Below are positions 38,024 through 46,805 of a DNA stretch of 64,000 bases, in pieces. The notes under the pieces were generated by a model, which saw only the letters and a program-made list of their open reading frames with translations, did no database searches and was not told the DNA's origin. The first letter of the stretch is position 1. Each line of letters starts with the position of its first letter. The position numbers and the translations under genes are program-made. Origin of the DNA: Pelagibacteraceae bacterium AG-325-E13. GTDB lineage: Bacteria; Pseudomonadota; Alphaproteobacteria; Pelagibacterales; Pelagibacteraceae. The DNA lies in the NCBI GenBank assembly GCA_003282965.1, contig QBYF01000001.1:62001-126000 (forward strand), read 5' to 3'.

Positions 38024-38052
38024 TTGAAATCTGCTATATTTGAACATATATA
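38024..38052 (+). promoter_or_regulatory. putative promoter for pepA-ndk
   Basis: TTGAAA (38024-38029) and TATATA (38047-38052) are exactly 17 bp apart, placing the start of transcription near 38059, about 20 nt before the pepA ATG at 38079. It supports the ATG at 38079 rather than the TTG at 38040, which lies between the promoter elements. Confidence 0.5.
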
Positions 38053-38078
38053 CCATTCAACTCTATTTATATAAAATT

Positions 38079-39536
38079 ATGTCTATTAAAATTAGCTTCT
38101 CAACAAAAACACATAACAAAGATTCCTCTAATTTAGTCTTATTCTCTAATGAACAGTTTAATATTAGCGGTTTAAAAAAATATCTATCCAGTTCGGAATT
38201 TTCCTACATTAATGACTTATTAAAAACTAGTGATTTAAAAAAGAATATGTTTGTTTTTGAACTGAATTCAAAAAAAAAGATAGTTTTAATTTCCGTTAAA
38301 AAAGATTCAAAGAGCTTCGATATAGAAAATTTAGGAGCTGAATTCTATGGTCGAGTAAATTTTGGAAAAAATAGTGAGTACTATATAAACTCTGATAGTG
38401 CAGTAAGTAAACACGAAAATTTTATAAGTTATTTTCTTCATGGACTAAAACTAAAATCTTATGAATTCAAAAAGTATAAAACAAAAAAAGAGTCGAGAAT
38501 TATTTCCGTAATAGTATTTGGAGATAAGAACAAGCCTTCAGCTCAAAATCAATTAAAATTTAAAGCTTTAGAAGAAGGGACTTTCTACGCAAGAGACTTA
38601 GTTTCAGAACCAGGCAATGTTTTACATCCAGATGAATATGCTAGAAGATTAAGTTCTCTAAAAAAAGACGGTTTAAAGATTAATATATATGACCAAAAAA
38701 AATTAAAAAAACTTGGCATGAATGCTTTGCTAGGAGTTGGCATGGGTAGTATAAGAGGATCTTATCTTGTAACAATGGAATGGAATGGAGCAAAGGATAA
38801 TTCTAAACCTTTAGCTTTTGTTGGTAAAGGAGTTACTTTTGATACAGGAGGTTATTCGTTAAAGCCAGCAAGATTCATGGAAGATATGACTTATGATATG
38901 GCTGGCTCTGCTGCAGTAGTTGGCTTAATGAAAAACTTGGCATTAAGAAAAGCAAAAGTTAATGCTGTTGGTGTTGTAGGTCTAGTAGAGAACATGGTAA
39001 GTGGAGTCGCTCAAAGACCTGGAGACATTGTTAAGTCTTATAGCGGTAAAACAATAGAAGTACTAAACACAGATGCAGAAGGACGATTAGTTTTAGCTGA
39101 CGCTCTAACTTTTACTGAAAAAAAATTTAAACCAAAATTTATTGTTGATTTAGCTACATTAACAGGTGCCATCATAGTTTGCTTAGGATCTGAATATGCT
39201 GGACTTTTTTCTAACGATGATAATTTGTCTAAAAAGATTTTAGAGGCAGGTGAAAAAGTAGAGGAGAAATTATGGAGAATGCCGCTTCATAAAAATTACG
39301 ATAAATTGATGAACTCCAAAAACGCTGATATGCAAAATATAAACTATGTTGGAGGAGCAGGATCAACAACAGCAGCGCAATTTTTACAAAGATTTATTTT
39401 GAATAAAACCCCCTGGGCCCATTTAGATATTGCAGGTATGGCTTTTTCAAAATATGGCGGCGCTTTAAATTCAGGCGGCGCTACTGGTTTTGGAGTAAGA
39501 TTATTAAACCAATTAATAGAAAAAAATTATGAGTAA
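38079..39536 (+). CDS. pepA: leucyl aminopeptidase (M17)
   Basis: Di-metal aminopeptidase (485 aa) for peptide turnover in the cytoplasm. The catalytic C-terminal domain has GKGVTFDTGGYSLKPARFMEDMTYDMAGSAA with metal and active-site Lys residues, and the signature NTDAEGRLVLADAL. I start at ATG 38079 (MSIKISFSTK); an upstream TTG at 38040 would add 13 residues and overlap the promoter. It overlaps ndk by 8 nt. In many bacteria holC lies between pepA and its neighbours; it is absent here. Confidence 0.95.
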   Translation: MSIKISFSTKTHNKDSSNLVLFSNEQFNISGLKKYLSSSEFSYINDLLKTSDLKKNMFVFELNSKKKIVLISVKKDSKSFDIENLGAEFYGRVNFGKNSEYYINSDSAVSKHENFISYFLHGLKLKSYEFKKYKTKKESRIISVIVFGDKNKPSAQNQLKFKALEEGTFYARDLVSEPGNVLHPDEYARRLSSLKKDGLKINIYDQKKLKKLGMNALLGVGMGSIRGSYLVTMEWNGAKDNSKPLAFVGKGVTFDTGGYSLKPARFMEDMTYDMAGSAAVVGLMKNLALRKAKVNAVGVVGLVENMVSGVAQRPGDIVKSYSGKTIEVLNTDAEGRLVLADALTFTEKKFKPKFIVDLATLTGAIIVCLGSEYAGLFSNDDNLSKKILEAGEKVEEKLWRMPLHKNYDKLMNSKNADMQNINYVGGAGSTTAAQFLQRFILNKTPWAHLDIAGMAFSKYGGALNSGGATGFGVRLLNQLIEKNYE

Positions 39537-39939
39537 TGTAGAGCAAACTCTTTCAATAATTAAACCTGACGCAGTTGAGAGGAATTTAATAGATGAAATA
39601 AAAGCAATTTTCACAAAAAATAATTTGAAAATTAAGCAAGATAAAAAAATTCATTTAACAAAAGATGAGGCTGCTGAATTTTATAAAGTTCATCAATCTA
39701 AACCTTTTTATGATGATCTATGCACTTATCTATCTTCAGGTCCTATAGTAGCAATGATTTTAGAAGGTGAAAATGCTGTCTTATTTAACAGAGAGTTGAT
39801 GGGGGCCACTGATCCAAAAAAAGCTGAAGACAAAACAATAAGAAAACTTTACGGAATATCAATCGATAAAAATTCTGTTCACGGATCCGACTCGGCAGAA
39901 AACGCAATAAAAGAAATAAATTTCTTTTTTAAAAACTAA
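39529..39939 (+). CDS. ndk: nucleoside diphosphate kinase
   Basis: Balances nucleoside triphosphate pools by phosphate transfer through a histidine (136 aa). The active-site motif NSVHGSDSAENA is near residue 116. The N-terminus EQTLSIIKPDAVERNLIDEI and GPIVAMILEGENAV are standard. It is coupled to pepA by an 8-nt overlap. Its stop overlaps the convergent purN stop in the tetranucleotide CTAA (39936-39939). Confidence 0.97.
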   Translation: MSNVEQTLSIIKPDAVERNLIDEIKAIFTKNNLKIKQDKKIHLTKDEAAEFYKVHQSKPFYDDLCTYLSSGPIVAMILEGENAVLFNRELMGATDPKKAEDKTIRKLYGISIDKNSVHGSDSAENAIKEINFFFKN

Positions 39940-40499
39940 TTATACCTATATATTTTAATAATAGCTTCAGAAAAGGCTTTGTGCTCTAATTTTTGAGTCT
40001 TTTTTTTCAAGATGTCGACTTTATCATCTTTTTTTATAAAAAAACTTTTTTGAACTATCAATTTACCGCTATCGAGTTTCTCATTAACAAAATGCACTGT
40101 GCATCCAGTTTTTTTTTCTTTATTTTGAATTATTTTTTCATAAGTATTTAAACCTTTATATTTAGGAAGTAGGGATGGATGTACATTAATTATTTTTTTT
40201 TTATAGGCACTAATAAAACCTTTTGAAATAATTTTCATATAGCCTGCTAAACAAATAAGAGAAATATTGTATTTCTTAATTAAATTTAAAACTTTATTTT
40301 CAAAATTTCTTCTTTTAGTGTTTATTATAAAATAAGGGATAGAATTTTTTTTTGCATGCAATAAACCTTTAGCTTTAAAATTGTTAGTTATAACTAAACT
40401 TATATTTACTGGAAAATTATGATTTCGAGAATTACTTATTAAGGATTTTAAATTTGAACCATATCCAGAAATAAATACACAGGCATTTTTTTTTACCAT
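39936..40499 (-). CDS. purN: phosphoribosylglycinamide formyltransferase
   Basis: Transfers a formyl group from 10-formyltetrahydrofolate to GAR in purine synthesis (187 aa). The catalytic Asn and His are in NVHPSLLPKYKG, and the Asp in VHFVNEKLDSGKLI. The N-terminal CVFISGYGSNLKSLI and LICLAGYMKII match the family. It overlaps purM by 7 nt, the usual purM-purN pair. Confidence 0.96.
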   Translation of the reverse strand: MVKKNACVFISGYGSNLKSLISNSRNHNFPVNISLVITNNFKAKGLLHAKKNSIPYFIINTKRRNFENKVLNLIKKYNISLICLAGYMKIISKGFISAYKKKIINVHPSLLPKYKGLNTYEKIIQNKEKKTGCTVHFVNEKLDSGKLIVQKSFFIKKDDKVDILKKKTQKLEHKAFSEAIIKIYRYN

Positions 40500-41521
40500 T
40501 TTACAGAATTAAATAATTTTAATTTTTTTGTACTTTTAGTTATAAAACCAATTTCAAATGGCATAAAATCTTTGGAAAAGTACCTTTTGATTTTTTTAAC
40601 ATTTTTTTTTTCAACTATTAGACAAAAACCAATTCCACAGTTAAAAGTTTTAAGCATTTCTAGATCTGATATATTCTTTGTTTTTAACCATTTGAATATT
40701 TTTTTTGGTTTAATTTTTGAAAGGTCGATATTTACGCAAAAATTATTGGGAGTTGATCTTGTTATATTTTCTATTAAACCACCACCAGTTATATGAGCTG
40801 CTGAATTTATCAAGTTTTTATTAACTAGTTTTAATATTTCTCTTGTATAAATTTTTGTTGGTTTTAATAATTCTTTTTTTAAACTATTTGTAATTTTATT
40901 ATTTTTTAAGATAGATCTAACCAGAGAATAACCATTCGAATGAAGACCACTAGATGGCACAGCTAGAATTAAATTTCCATTTTTAACATTTCTTTTAGAT
41001 AAAAATTTTTTTTTTGAAACTATGCCAACACTAAAACCGGCTAAATCAAATTTATCTTTTGTATAAATTCCTGGCATTTCAGCGGTTTCTCCACCAATTA
41101 ATTTACAATCAGAAATTTTACATCCTTTTAAGATACCTTTTAAAATTTTCTTTGTTTTGTTTAAATTTAATTTTCCAACAGCAATATAATCTAAAAAAAA
41201 TAAAGGTTTAGCTCCTTGAACTATTAAATCATTTACACACATTGCGACTAGGTCAATGCCAATCGTGTCAAACTTTTTAAATCTATTAGCCAAGTCTATT
41301 TTGGTTCCTACACCATCTGTGCACGAGACTATAACTGGATCTTTAATTTTGATATTGCTTATGTCAAAAACTGAACCAAAAGCTCCAATATTACTCACAT
41401 TAAACGACCTATCCGTTTTTTGGACATTTTTATTTGTTACTTTAGCTATGTGATTAACCAACCTATTAGCAACAGAAATATTTACACCGCTTTTTTTATA
41501 ACTATTTTGTATTTTTTTCAT
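40493..41521 (-). CDS. purM: phosphoribosylformylglycinamidine cyclo-ligase
   Basis: AIR synthetase of the purine pathway (342 aa). The family pattern is YKKSGVNISVANRLVNHI at the start, DPVIVSCTDGVGTKIDLANRF, VAMCVNDLIVQGAKPLFFLDYIAVGKL, GGETAEMPGIY, and AHITGGGLIENI. It starts only 25 nt from the divergent DUF2066 gene, so its promoter must overlap that gene or its own leader. Confidence 0.97.
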   Translation of the reverse strand: MKKIQNSYKKSGVNISVANRLVNHIAKVTNKNVQKTDRSFNVSNIGAFGSVFDISNIKIKDPVIVSCTDGVGTKIDLANRFKKFDTIGIDLVAMCVNDLIVQGAKPLFFLDYIAVGKLNLNKTKKILKGILKGCKISDCKLIGGETAEMPGIYTKDKFDLAGFSVGIVSKKKFLSKRNVKNGNLILAVPSSGLHSNGYSLVRSILKNNKITNSLKKELLKPTKIYTREILKLVNKNLINSAAHITGGGLIENITRSTPNNFCVNIDLSKIKPKKIFKWLKTKNISDLEMLKTFNCGIGFCLIVEKKNVKKIKRYFSKDFMPFEIGFITKSTKKLKLFNSVKW

Positions 41522-41546
41522 TTATAAAAATGATAATTAGCTAATT

Positions 41547-42596
41547 ATGAAAAACTTAATATTTATAAGCTTTATATTAATTATTTTATTTAAAACTGGA
41601 AATGTTTTATCAGATAACAACATTTTTAATGTTAATAATATTGAGATAAGTCAAGAAACTTCTAAAAATAAAGAAAAATTAGTTAATACTGCTTTTAAAA
41701 AAGCATTTAATGAATTGATCAATAGGCTTTTAATGGAAGAAGATTACAAAAGAATTTCTAATATTAATCTTGCACAAATAAAACAATTGATTTCATATTA
41801 TCAAATTTTAAACGAAAATAAAAATTCAACTAAAAACAGTAAATTAAAGTATAATGTTTTTTTTGATAAAGACAGGATGCATAGTTTTTTTTATAATCAA
41901 GATATTCTTTACTCAGATATTATTAATACCGAAGTTATACTATTTCCTTTATTAAAAAAGAAAGAGCAATACTTCATATATACAAAAAATTATTTTTATG
42001 AAAATTGGAATGAAGAAACATTTGATAATTTAATTCAATACACACTTCCTGCAGAAAATATAGAAAATATTCAAAAAATTAATTCGAATAAAACTAATAT
42101 TTACAAACTAAAAGTTGCTGATTTTTTTAAAGAATACGAAAAAGATAATATTGTATTTGCCAATATTGAAATTGATGATAATTCAGCAGAAGTTTTTTTA
42201 AGCACAAGAATTGAGGGCAAAAAGATAAATAAAAATTTATCTATTAATAAAAGAAAAGAAAACTTTGATGAAAAAAATTTTTATAAAAAAATAATTTTAG
42301 AAATAAACAATACTGTAAAAGATTTGATTAAATCTCAAAATTTAATTGATGTGAAAACTCCTTCTTTTTTGAATGTAGAAATTCAATTGAATAAAAAAAG
42401 TAATTTAGTTGAATTTAGCAACAGATTAAACAGAATAGATTTAATTGACAATTTTTATGTTCAAGAACTTAACAAAGATTATGTAATGATTAAGATTAAG
42501 TATCTTGGTAAAATTAATAAGATAATAAGTAAGCTTAAAGACGAAAAAATTGATTTAAAAATGATAGCAGGGCAATGGCAACTTAAAATAATTTAA
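41547..42596 (+). CDS. DUF2066 domain periplasmic protein
   Basis: Predicted exported protein (349 aa) of the DUF2066 family, function unknown. A signal peptide (MKNLIFISFILIILFKTGNVLS) is followed by the conserved opening region KEKLVNTAFKKAFNELINRLLMEEDYKRI and a mixed alpha/beta body. The C-terminal segment shows two repeats of a VEIQLNKKSNLVEFSNRLNRIDLIDNF kind. In alphaproteobacteria this gene commonly lies between the purM-purN pair and the hda gene, as here. It shares one base with the hda start, suggesting coupling, though a periplasmic protein has no obvious link to replication control. Confidence 0.8.
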   Translation: MKNLIFISFILIILFKTGNVLSDNNIFNVNNIEISQETSKNKEKLVNTAFKKAFNELINRLLMEEDYKRISNINLAQIKQLISYYQILNENKNSTKNSKLKYNVFFDKDRMHSFFYNQDILYSDIINTEVILFPLLKKKEQYFIYTKNYFYENWNEETFDNLIQYTLPAENIENIQKINSNKTNIYKLKVADFFKEYEKDNIVFANIEIDDNSAEVFLSTRIEGKKINKNLSINKRKENFDEKNFYKKIILEINNTVKDLIKSQNLIDVKTPSFLNVEIQLNKKSNLVEFSNRLNRIDLIDNFYVQELNKDYVMIKIKYLGKINKIISKLKDEKIDLKMIAGQWQLKII

Positions 42597-43255
42597 TGAG
42601 TCAATTAATATTTAAATTTCCTTTTAAAGCAAAATATTATGAGCAAGATTATTATGTATCGAGTAACAATTTTTCTGCTTACCGATTAATCGAGAGTTGG
42701 CCTAATTGGCCTGACAAATGGGTAAATATTTTTGGACCCACAGGTTGTGGCAAAACTCATCTATCTAATATTTTAAAAAAAAAAATTAATTCAGTTGAAA
42801 TACTGAATGCTGAAAACATAACTGATGAGACAATATCGAAATTTGAAAAGTTAAATTGTTTGATAATAGATAATTATGAAAAAAATATAGACGAAAAAAC
42901 TTTTTATTCAATATTAAATTCATCTAAACAGTTAGATAACTATGTAGTTATAAATTCTTTTCTCCCAATAAAGGATATTAAATTTGATCTTAAAGATTTA
43001 CGATCTAGAGCTAAAAGTTTTATGAATTTAGGCATAGAATTACCTACAGATGATTTATTAACAGTAATAATCTCTAAATTTTTTTCTGACAAACAAATAG
43101 AATTAAATCCTAAAATTTCAGAGTATATTATTAAAAATACTGAACGATCTTATGAAAAAGTATTTAAATGTATAAAAGAAATTGATGATTTGTCTTTATC
43201 TTCTGGAAAATCGATAAATATTAATTTAATAAAAAAAGTATTAAAGGATGAATAA
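42596..43255 (+). CDS. hda: DnaA regulatory inactivator Hda-like AAA+ protein
   Basis: DnaA-paralogous AAA+ protein (219 aa) that, with the sliding clamp, promotes hydrolysis of DnaA-ATP after initiation. The N-terminal clamp-binding motif appears as QLIFKFPF (residues 3-10). Walker A is [11 protein letters not shown], Walker [11 protein letters not shown], and the arginine-containing DLRSRAKSF segment follows. The DNA-binding domain of DnaA is absent, as expected. It overlaps aspS by 8 nt. Confidence 0.87.
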   Translation: MSQLIFKFPFKAKYYEQDYYVSSNNFSAYRLIESWPNWPDKWVNIFGPTGCGKTHLSNILKKKINSVEILNAENITDETISKFEKLNCLIIDNYEKNIDEKTFYSILNSSKQLDNYVVINSFLPIKDIKFDLKDLRSRAKSFMNLGIELPTDDLLTVIISKFFSDKQIELNPKISEYIIKNTERSYEKVFKCIKEIDDLSLSSGKSININLIKKVLKDE

Positions 43256-45035
43256 ATATAGATCACACAATTGCTCTGAACTGACAGATAAAGACTCAGA
43301 AAAAATAGTCTCTTTATCTGGTTGGCTGCACAGGAAAAGAGATCATGGAAATTTGTTGTTTATAGATATTAGAGATCATTTTGGATTAACTCAATGTGTT
43401 ATAGAGAATAATAATAAATTTTTCTCAGTTTTAGAAAAACTCAAGCCTGAGTCTGTTTTAACAATCACTGGAAAAGTTGTTAAGAGAGAAAAAGGTACAG
43501 AGAACCTTGAGCTTCCCACTGGTAAAATTGAAGTTAATATTCAGTTAGTTAAAATTTTATCAGAGTCAAAGGATTTACCAATGCCAGTATTTGGAGAACA
43601 AGATTATCCTGAAGATATAAGATTAAAATATAGATTTTTGGATTTAAGAAGAGAAGAAATGCATGAAAATATTATATTAAGATCTAAGATAATTTCTTTC
43701 ATACGATCTGAAATGTTAAAACTAGGTTTTCTTGAGTATCAAACACCGATTTTAACCTCTTCAAGTCCAGAAGGCGCCAGAGATTTTTTAGTACCAAGCA
43801 GATTAAATCCAGGTAAATTTTATGCCCTACCCCAGGCTCCTCAACAATTTAAACAATTAATAATGGTTTCGGGATTTGATAAATATTTTCAAATAGCCCC
43901 ATGTTTTAGAGATGAAGATGCAAGAGCCGATAGAAGTCCTGGAGAATTTTATCAACTAGATATTGAAATGTCTTTTGTAGAACAGGAAGACGTTTTTAAT
44001 GTAGTGGAAACTCTAATGATAAATTTATTTAAAAAATTTTCGTTAAAAAAATTAATGAATGATAAATTTCCAAGAATTCCTTATCAAGAAGCAATGTATA
44101 AATATGGAACTGATAAGCCTGATCTAAGGAATCCTTTGATGATACATGATATCACAAAAATTTTTACAAGAGAGGACGTAAAATTCGATATTTTCAAAAA
44201 ATTAGTAAAATCAGGTTCAGTAGCAAGATGTATAGTAACAAAAAATACCAAAGATAGACCGAGAAGTTTTTTTGACCACATTGATAAATGGGCTAAAGAA
44301 CAAGGAGCATCAGGTTTAGCTTATTTTACAATTGAAAAAAACGATAAAATTTCTGGCAAAGGCCCTGTAGGGAAATTTTTTAGCGAAGATTCATTGAAAG
44401 AAATAATGAAATTATGCAATGCCAAAGTAGGAGATAGTATTTTTTTAGCTTGCGATAAATTAAAAGAAGTTGAAAAAATTTTATCAATCTCTAGAAATAA
44501 AATTGCTAAAGATTTAGATTTAATTGATGAAGAAAAATTTGCATTTTGTTGGATTACTGATTATCCTATGTATGAACTAGACGAACAAACAAATAAAGTA
44601 AAATTTAGTCATAATCCTTTTTCTATGCCTCAAGGAGATATTGATAAATTAGATTTTAATAATCCCTTAAATATAAAAGCATTCCAATATGACATCGTTT
44701 GTAATGGAGTGGAACTATCTTCAGGAGCCATAAGAAATCATACTCCTGATTTAATGTATAAACTTTTTTCAATAGCAGGGTATGATAAAAGAGAAGTTCA
44801 AGAAAAATTTAGTGGAATGTTAAATGCTTTAAGTTATGGTGCACCACCGCATGGTGGTATAGCTCCAGGAATAGATAGGATTGTTATGTTGCTAGCAGAT
44901 GAAAAAAATATTAGAGAAGTAACTTTATTTCCCATGAATCAAAACGCTCAAGATTTAATGATGAAAGCCCCTTCAGAAGTTGAAACAAAACAGCTAAAAG
45001 AGCTTGGTATTAAGACCGATATTAAAAAAAACTAA
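43248..45035 (+). CDS. aspS: aspartate--tRNA ligase
   Basis: Class II synthetase (595 aa, bacterial type). The N-terminal anticodon-binding OB domain has [23 protein letters not shown]. Motif 2 is in [25 protein letters not shown]. The GAD insertion domain spans about residues 290-420. The C-terminal motif 3 is [19 protein letters not shown]. Gene order hda-aspS is tight. It is probably either Asp-specific or non-discriminating Asp/Asn; the sequence alone does not settle this. The stop overlaps the convergent TSCPD gene by 4 nt. Confidence 0.97.
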   Translation: MNKYRSHNCSELTDKDSEKIVSLSGWLHRKRDHGNLLFIDIRDHFGLTQCVIENNNKFFSVLEKLKPESVLTITGKVVKREKGTENLELPTGKIEVNIQLVKILSESKDLPMPVFGEQDYPEDIRLKYRFLDLRREEMHENIILRSKIISFIRSEMLKLGFLEYQTPILTSSSPEGARDFLVPSRLNPGKFYALPQAPQQFKQLIMVSGFDKYFQIAPCFRDEDARADRSPGEFYQLDIEMSFVEQEDVFNVVETLMINLFKKFSLKKLMNDKFPRIPYQEAMYKYGTDKPDLRNPLMIHDITKIFTREDVKFDIFKKLVKSGSVARCIVTKNTKDRPRSFFDHIDKWAKEQGASGLAYFTIEKNDKISGKGPVGKFFSEDSLKEIMKLCNAKVGDSIFLACDKLKEVEKILSISRNKIAKDLDLIDEEKFAFCWITDYPMYELDEQTNKVKFSHNPFSMPQGDIDKLDFNNPLNIKAFQYDIVCNGVELSSGAIRNHTPDLMYKLFSIAGYDKREVQEKFSGMLNALSYGAPPHGGIAPGIDRIVMLLADEKNIREVTLFPMNQNAQDLMMKAPSEVETKQLKELGIKTDIKKN

Positions 45036-45853
45036 TTTTTTGATTTAATGCTGATTCTTACGTCAGATAGATCAACCAATTTTTCCTCATAATTGCTTCT
45101 AACAAAACCTTTTGAAGTAATGTTTTTAACAATTTTTAAGAATTTGTCGTCAGTATCATTATTGTTTAAGTCTTTAGTGCTTGCAATAGATGGAGTATGA
45201 GCTAGATCCTCTTTTCCTAGATAAGAAATAGCAAGCTCTCTAAATACATAATCTAAAATTGAAGATGCGCTTAAAATTCTATCATTACCTAAAACATTTC
45301 CTGATGGTTCGAATTTAGTGTCAATAAAAGCATCCACATACTCTTCTAAAGGAACACCGTATTGCAATCCAAGAGATATTGCGATTGCAAAATTATTCAT
45401 CATAGCTTTTACTAATTCACCCTCTTTATTCGTATCGATAAAAATTTCTCCAATTTTTCCATCATCATACTCACCAGTATGCAAATATACTTTATGGTCT
45501 CCTATTTGAGCTTTTTGAATGTAGCCTTTTCTTCTATCAGGCATTTTAAATCTCGCATTATTTTTAATTTTTATTGAATAAGGATCATTTGCCTTAATTT
45601 TATCTTTAGTATTTATAATTTCTTTCGAGATAGGTGACGATAGAACACTATCTGTTTTCCTCGTTTTCTGAGAAGATTTTTTTTCGTCTCCAATCTTTTT
45701 AGTTTTACGATTGTTTAATTTAACGTCAATAACTTCTACTTCTCCATCATTTCTTGAGTCGATTTTAGATAATTCCTGATCATTAAGACTGTCCAATGTA
45801 TGCACAGTTTTAAAAGTACAAGTATAATAAGTTTCTACTATAAATTTTTTCAT
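45032..45853 (-). CDS. free-standing NrdJ C-terminal (TSCPD) domain protein, NrdJb-like
   Basis: Protein (273 aa) matching the C-terminal part of adenosylcobalamin-dependent class II ribonucleotide reductase: [70 protein letters not shown] is the hallmark TSCPD region (about residues 105-180), followed by [16 protein letters not shown]. The catalytic radical-enzyme barrel is absent. The first 50 residues ([25 protein letters not shown]) precede a charged linker. In Pseudomonas NrdJ is split into NrdJa and NrdJb, and this resembles NrdJb; the catalytic partner is not in the window. I start at ATG 45853; an earlier start at 45892 adds 13 unconserved residues. Confidence 0.75.
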   Translation of the reverse strand: MKKFIVETYYTCTFKTVHTLDSLNDQELSKIDSRNDGEVEVIDVKLNNRKTKKIGDEKKSSQKTRKTDSVLSSPISKEIINTKDKIKANDPYSIKIKNNARFKMPDRRKGYIQKAQIGDHKVYLHTGEYDDGKIGEIFIDTNKEGELVKAMMNNFAIAISLGLQYGVPLEEYVDAFIDTKFEPSGNVLGNDRILSASSILDYVFRELAISYLGKEDLAHTPSIASTKDLNNNDTDDKFLKIVKNITSKGFVRSNYEEKLVDLSDVRISIKSKN

Positions 45854-45961
45854 ATTAATTAAAGGAATCTCTTTGTTAAAGATATATAGCAAATATTATT
45901 ACCCTCTGATATAAATATTTATACACTTATTAATTGTGTGGATTTATAAAAACTTAAAATA

Positions 45962-46315
45962 ATGAATTTAAAAATATTTTTTACTTGGTGGAATAGGCAG
46001 ACTTTAGGTACTTTTTTAAAAACATTATTTTTTGGAAAATTTGTTGGAAAAGATCATTTTGGTAATAAGTACTATAAAAATAAAAATGATGAAAGATGGG
46101 TAATTTATTCAAATAATATTGAAGCTACCAAAATTACCTCAGATTGGTTTTTATGGATGCATCATACAATAGACAAGATTCCAAATGATAATGAAAAAAA
46201 ATATATTTGGCAAAAAGATCACTTAGGTAACAAAACTGGATCACAAGATAAGTACAAACCTGTAAAAATAAAGAAACAAGATGAGTTTAAAAGATATGAA
46301 ACTTGGAAAAAATAA
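45962..46315 (+). CDS. NDUFA12/B17.2-like complex I accessory subunit
   Basis: Small protein (117 aa) related to the mitochondrial complex I accessory subunit NDUFA12, found only in alphaproteobacteria among bacteria. The core FTWWNRQTLGTFLKTLFFGKFVGKDHFGNKYYKNKNDERWVIY and DWFLWMHHTIDKIP are diagnostic, as is the closing YKPVKIK-like segment. It probably stabilises NADH:quinone oxidoreductase; the nuo genes are elsewhere. It overlaps the DUF2155 gene, a conserved alphaproteobacterial neighbour. Confidence 0.92.
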   Translation: MNLKIFFTWWNRQTLGTFLKTLFFGKFVGKDHFGNKYYKNKNDERWVIYSNNIEATKITSDWFLWMHHTIDKIPNDNEKKYIWQKDHLGNKTGSQDKYKPVKIKKQDEFKRYETWKK

Positions 46316-46805
46316 ATTTTATATATTATTTTTTACTCTACTTTTTTGTTCTTCTTTATCAAACGCAGAGGAGAAAATTATCAGCACTCCTTTAATTAAT
46401 CTCGATGAATTAAAACCTAGTTTTGAAGAAACTGATAATTCAATAAATGAAATAAATACTAAAGATTTGATTAGGGACAAAAAAGAAATTTTAAAAAAAA
46501 ATGACTCATCAAATGCTAAATTTATTGGTCTAGATAAGATTACTGCTAAAACCTCTAACATTACAATAAATTTAGGTGAAACAAAAAAATTTGGTCCTTT
46601 AGAAATAAAAGTATTGAAATGTGGAATAGTTAGTTTTGAAAACAAAATAGATAGCGTGGCCTATCTTCAAGTAAAAGATATATCGGAAAATCAAAATGAA
46701 AAAGTTTTCATTTTTAATGGATGGACATTTGCATCAGATCCATCAATAGCACCATTTGATCACGCAATTTATGATTTACAGCTAGTGGAATGTAATAATG
46801 TTTAG
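46296..46805 (+). CDS. DUF2155 domain exported protein
   Basis: Predicted periplasmic protein (169 aa), function unknown, DUF2155 family. The signal peptide is MKLGKNKFYILFFTLLFCSSLSNA with cleavage before EEK. The conserved C-terminal domain runs from INLGETKKFGPLEIKVLKC to EKVFIFNGWTFASDPSIAPFDHAIYDLQLVEC, with a Cys near each end that could pair. I favour the ATG at 46296; 46281 would add five residues. It overlaps the NDUFA12-like gene by 20 nt. Together with the accC-accB-aroQ genes on the other strand this is a standard alphaproteobacterial neighbourhood. Confidence 0.82.
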   Translation: MKLGKNKFYILFFTLLFCSSLSNAEEKIISTPLINLDELKPSFEETDNSINEINTKDLIRDKKEILKKNDSSNAKFIGLDKITAKTSNITINLGETKKFGPLEIKVLKCGIVSFENKIDSVAYLQVKDISENQNEKVFIFNGWTFASDPSIAPFDHAIYDLQLVECNNV

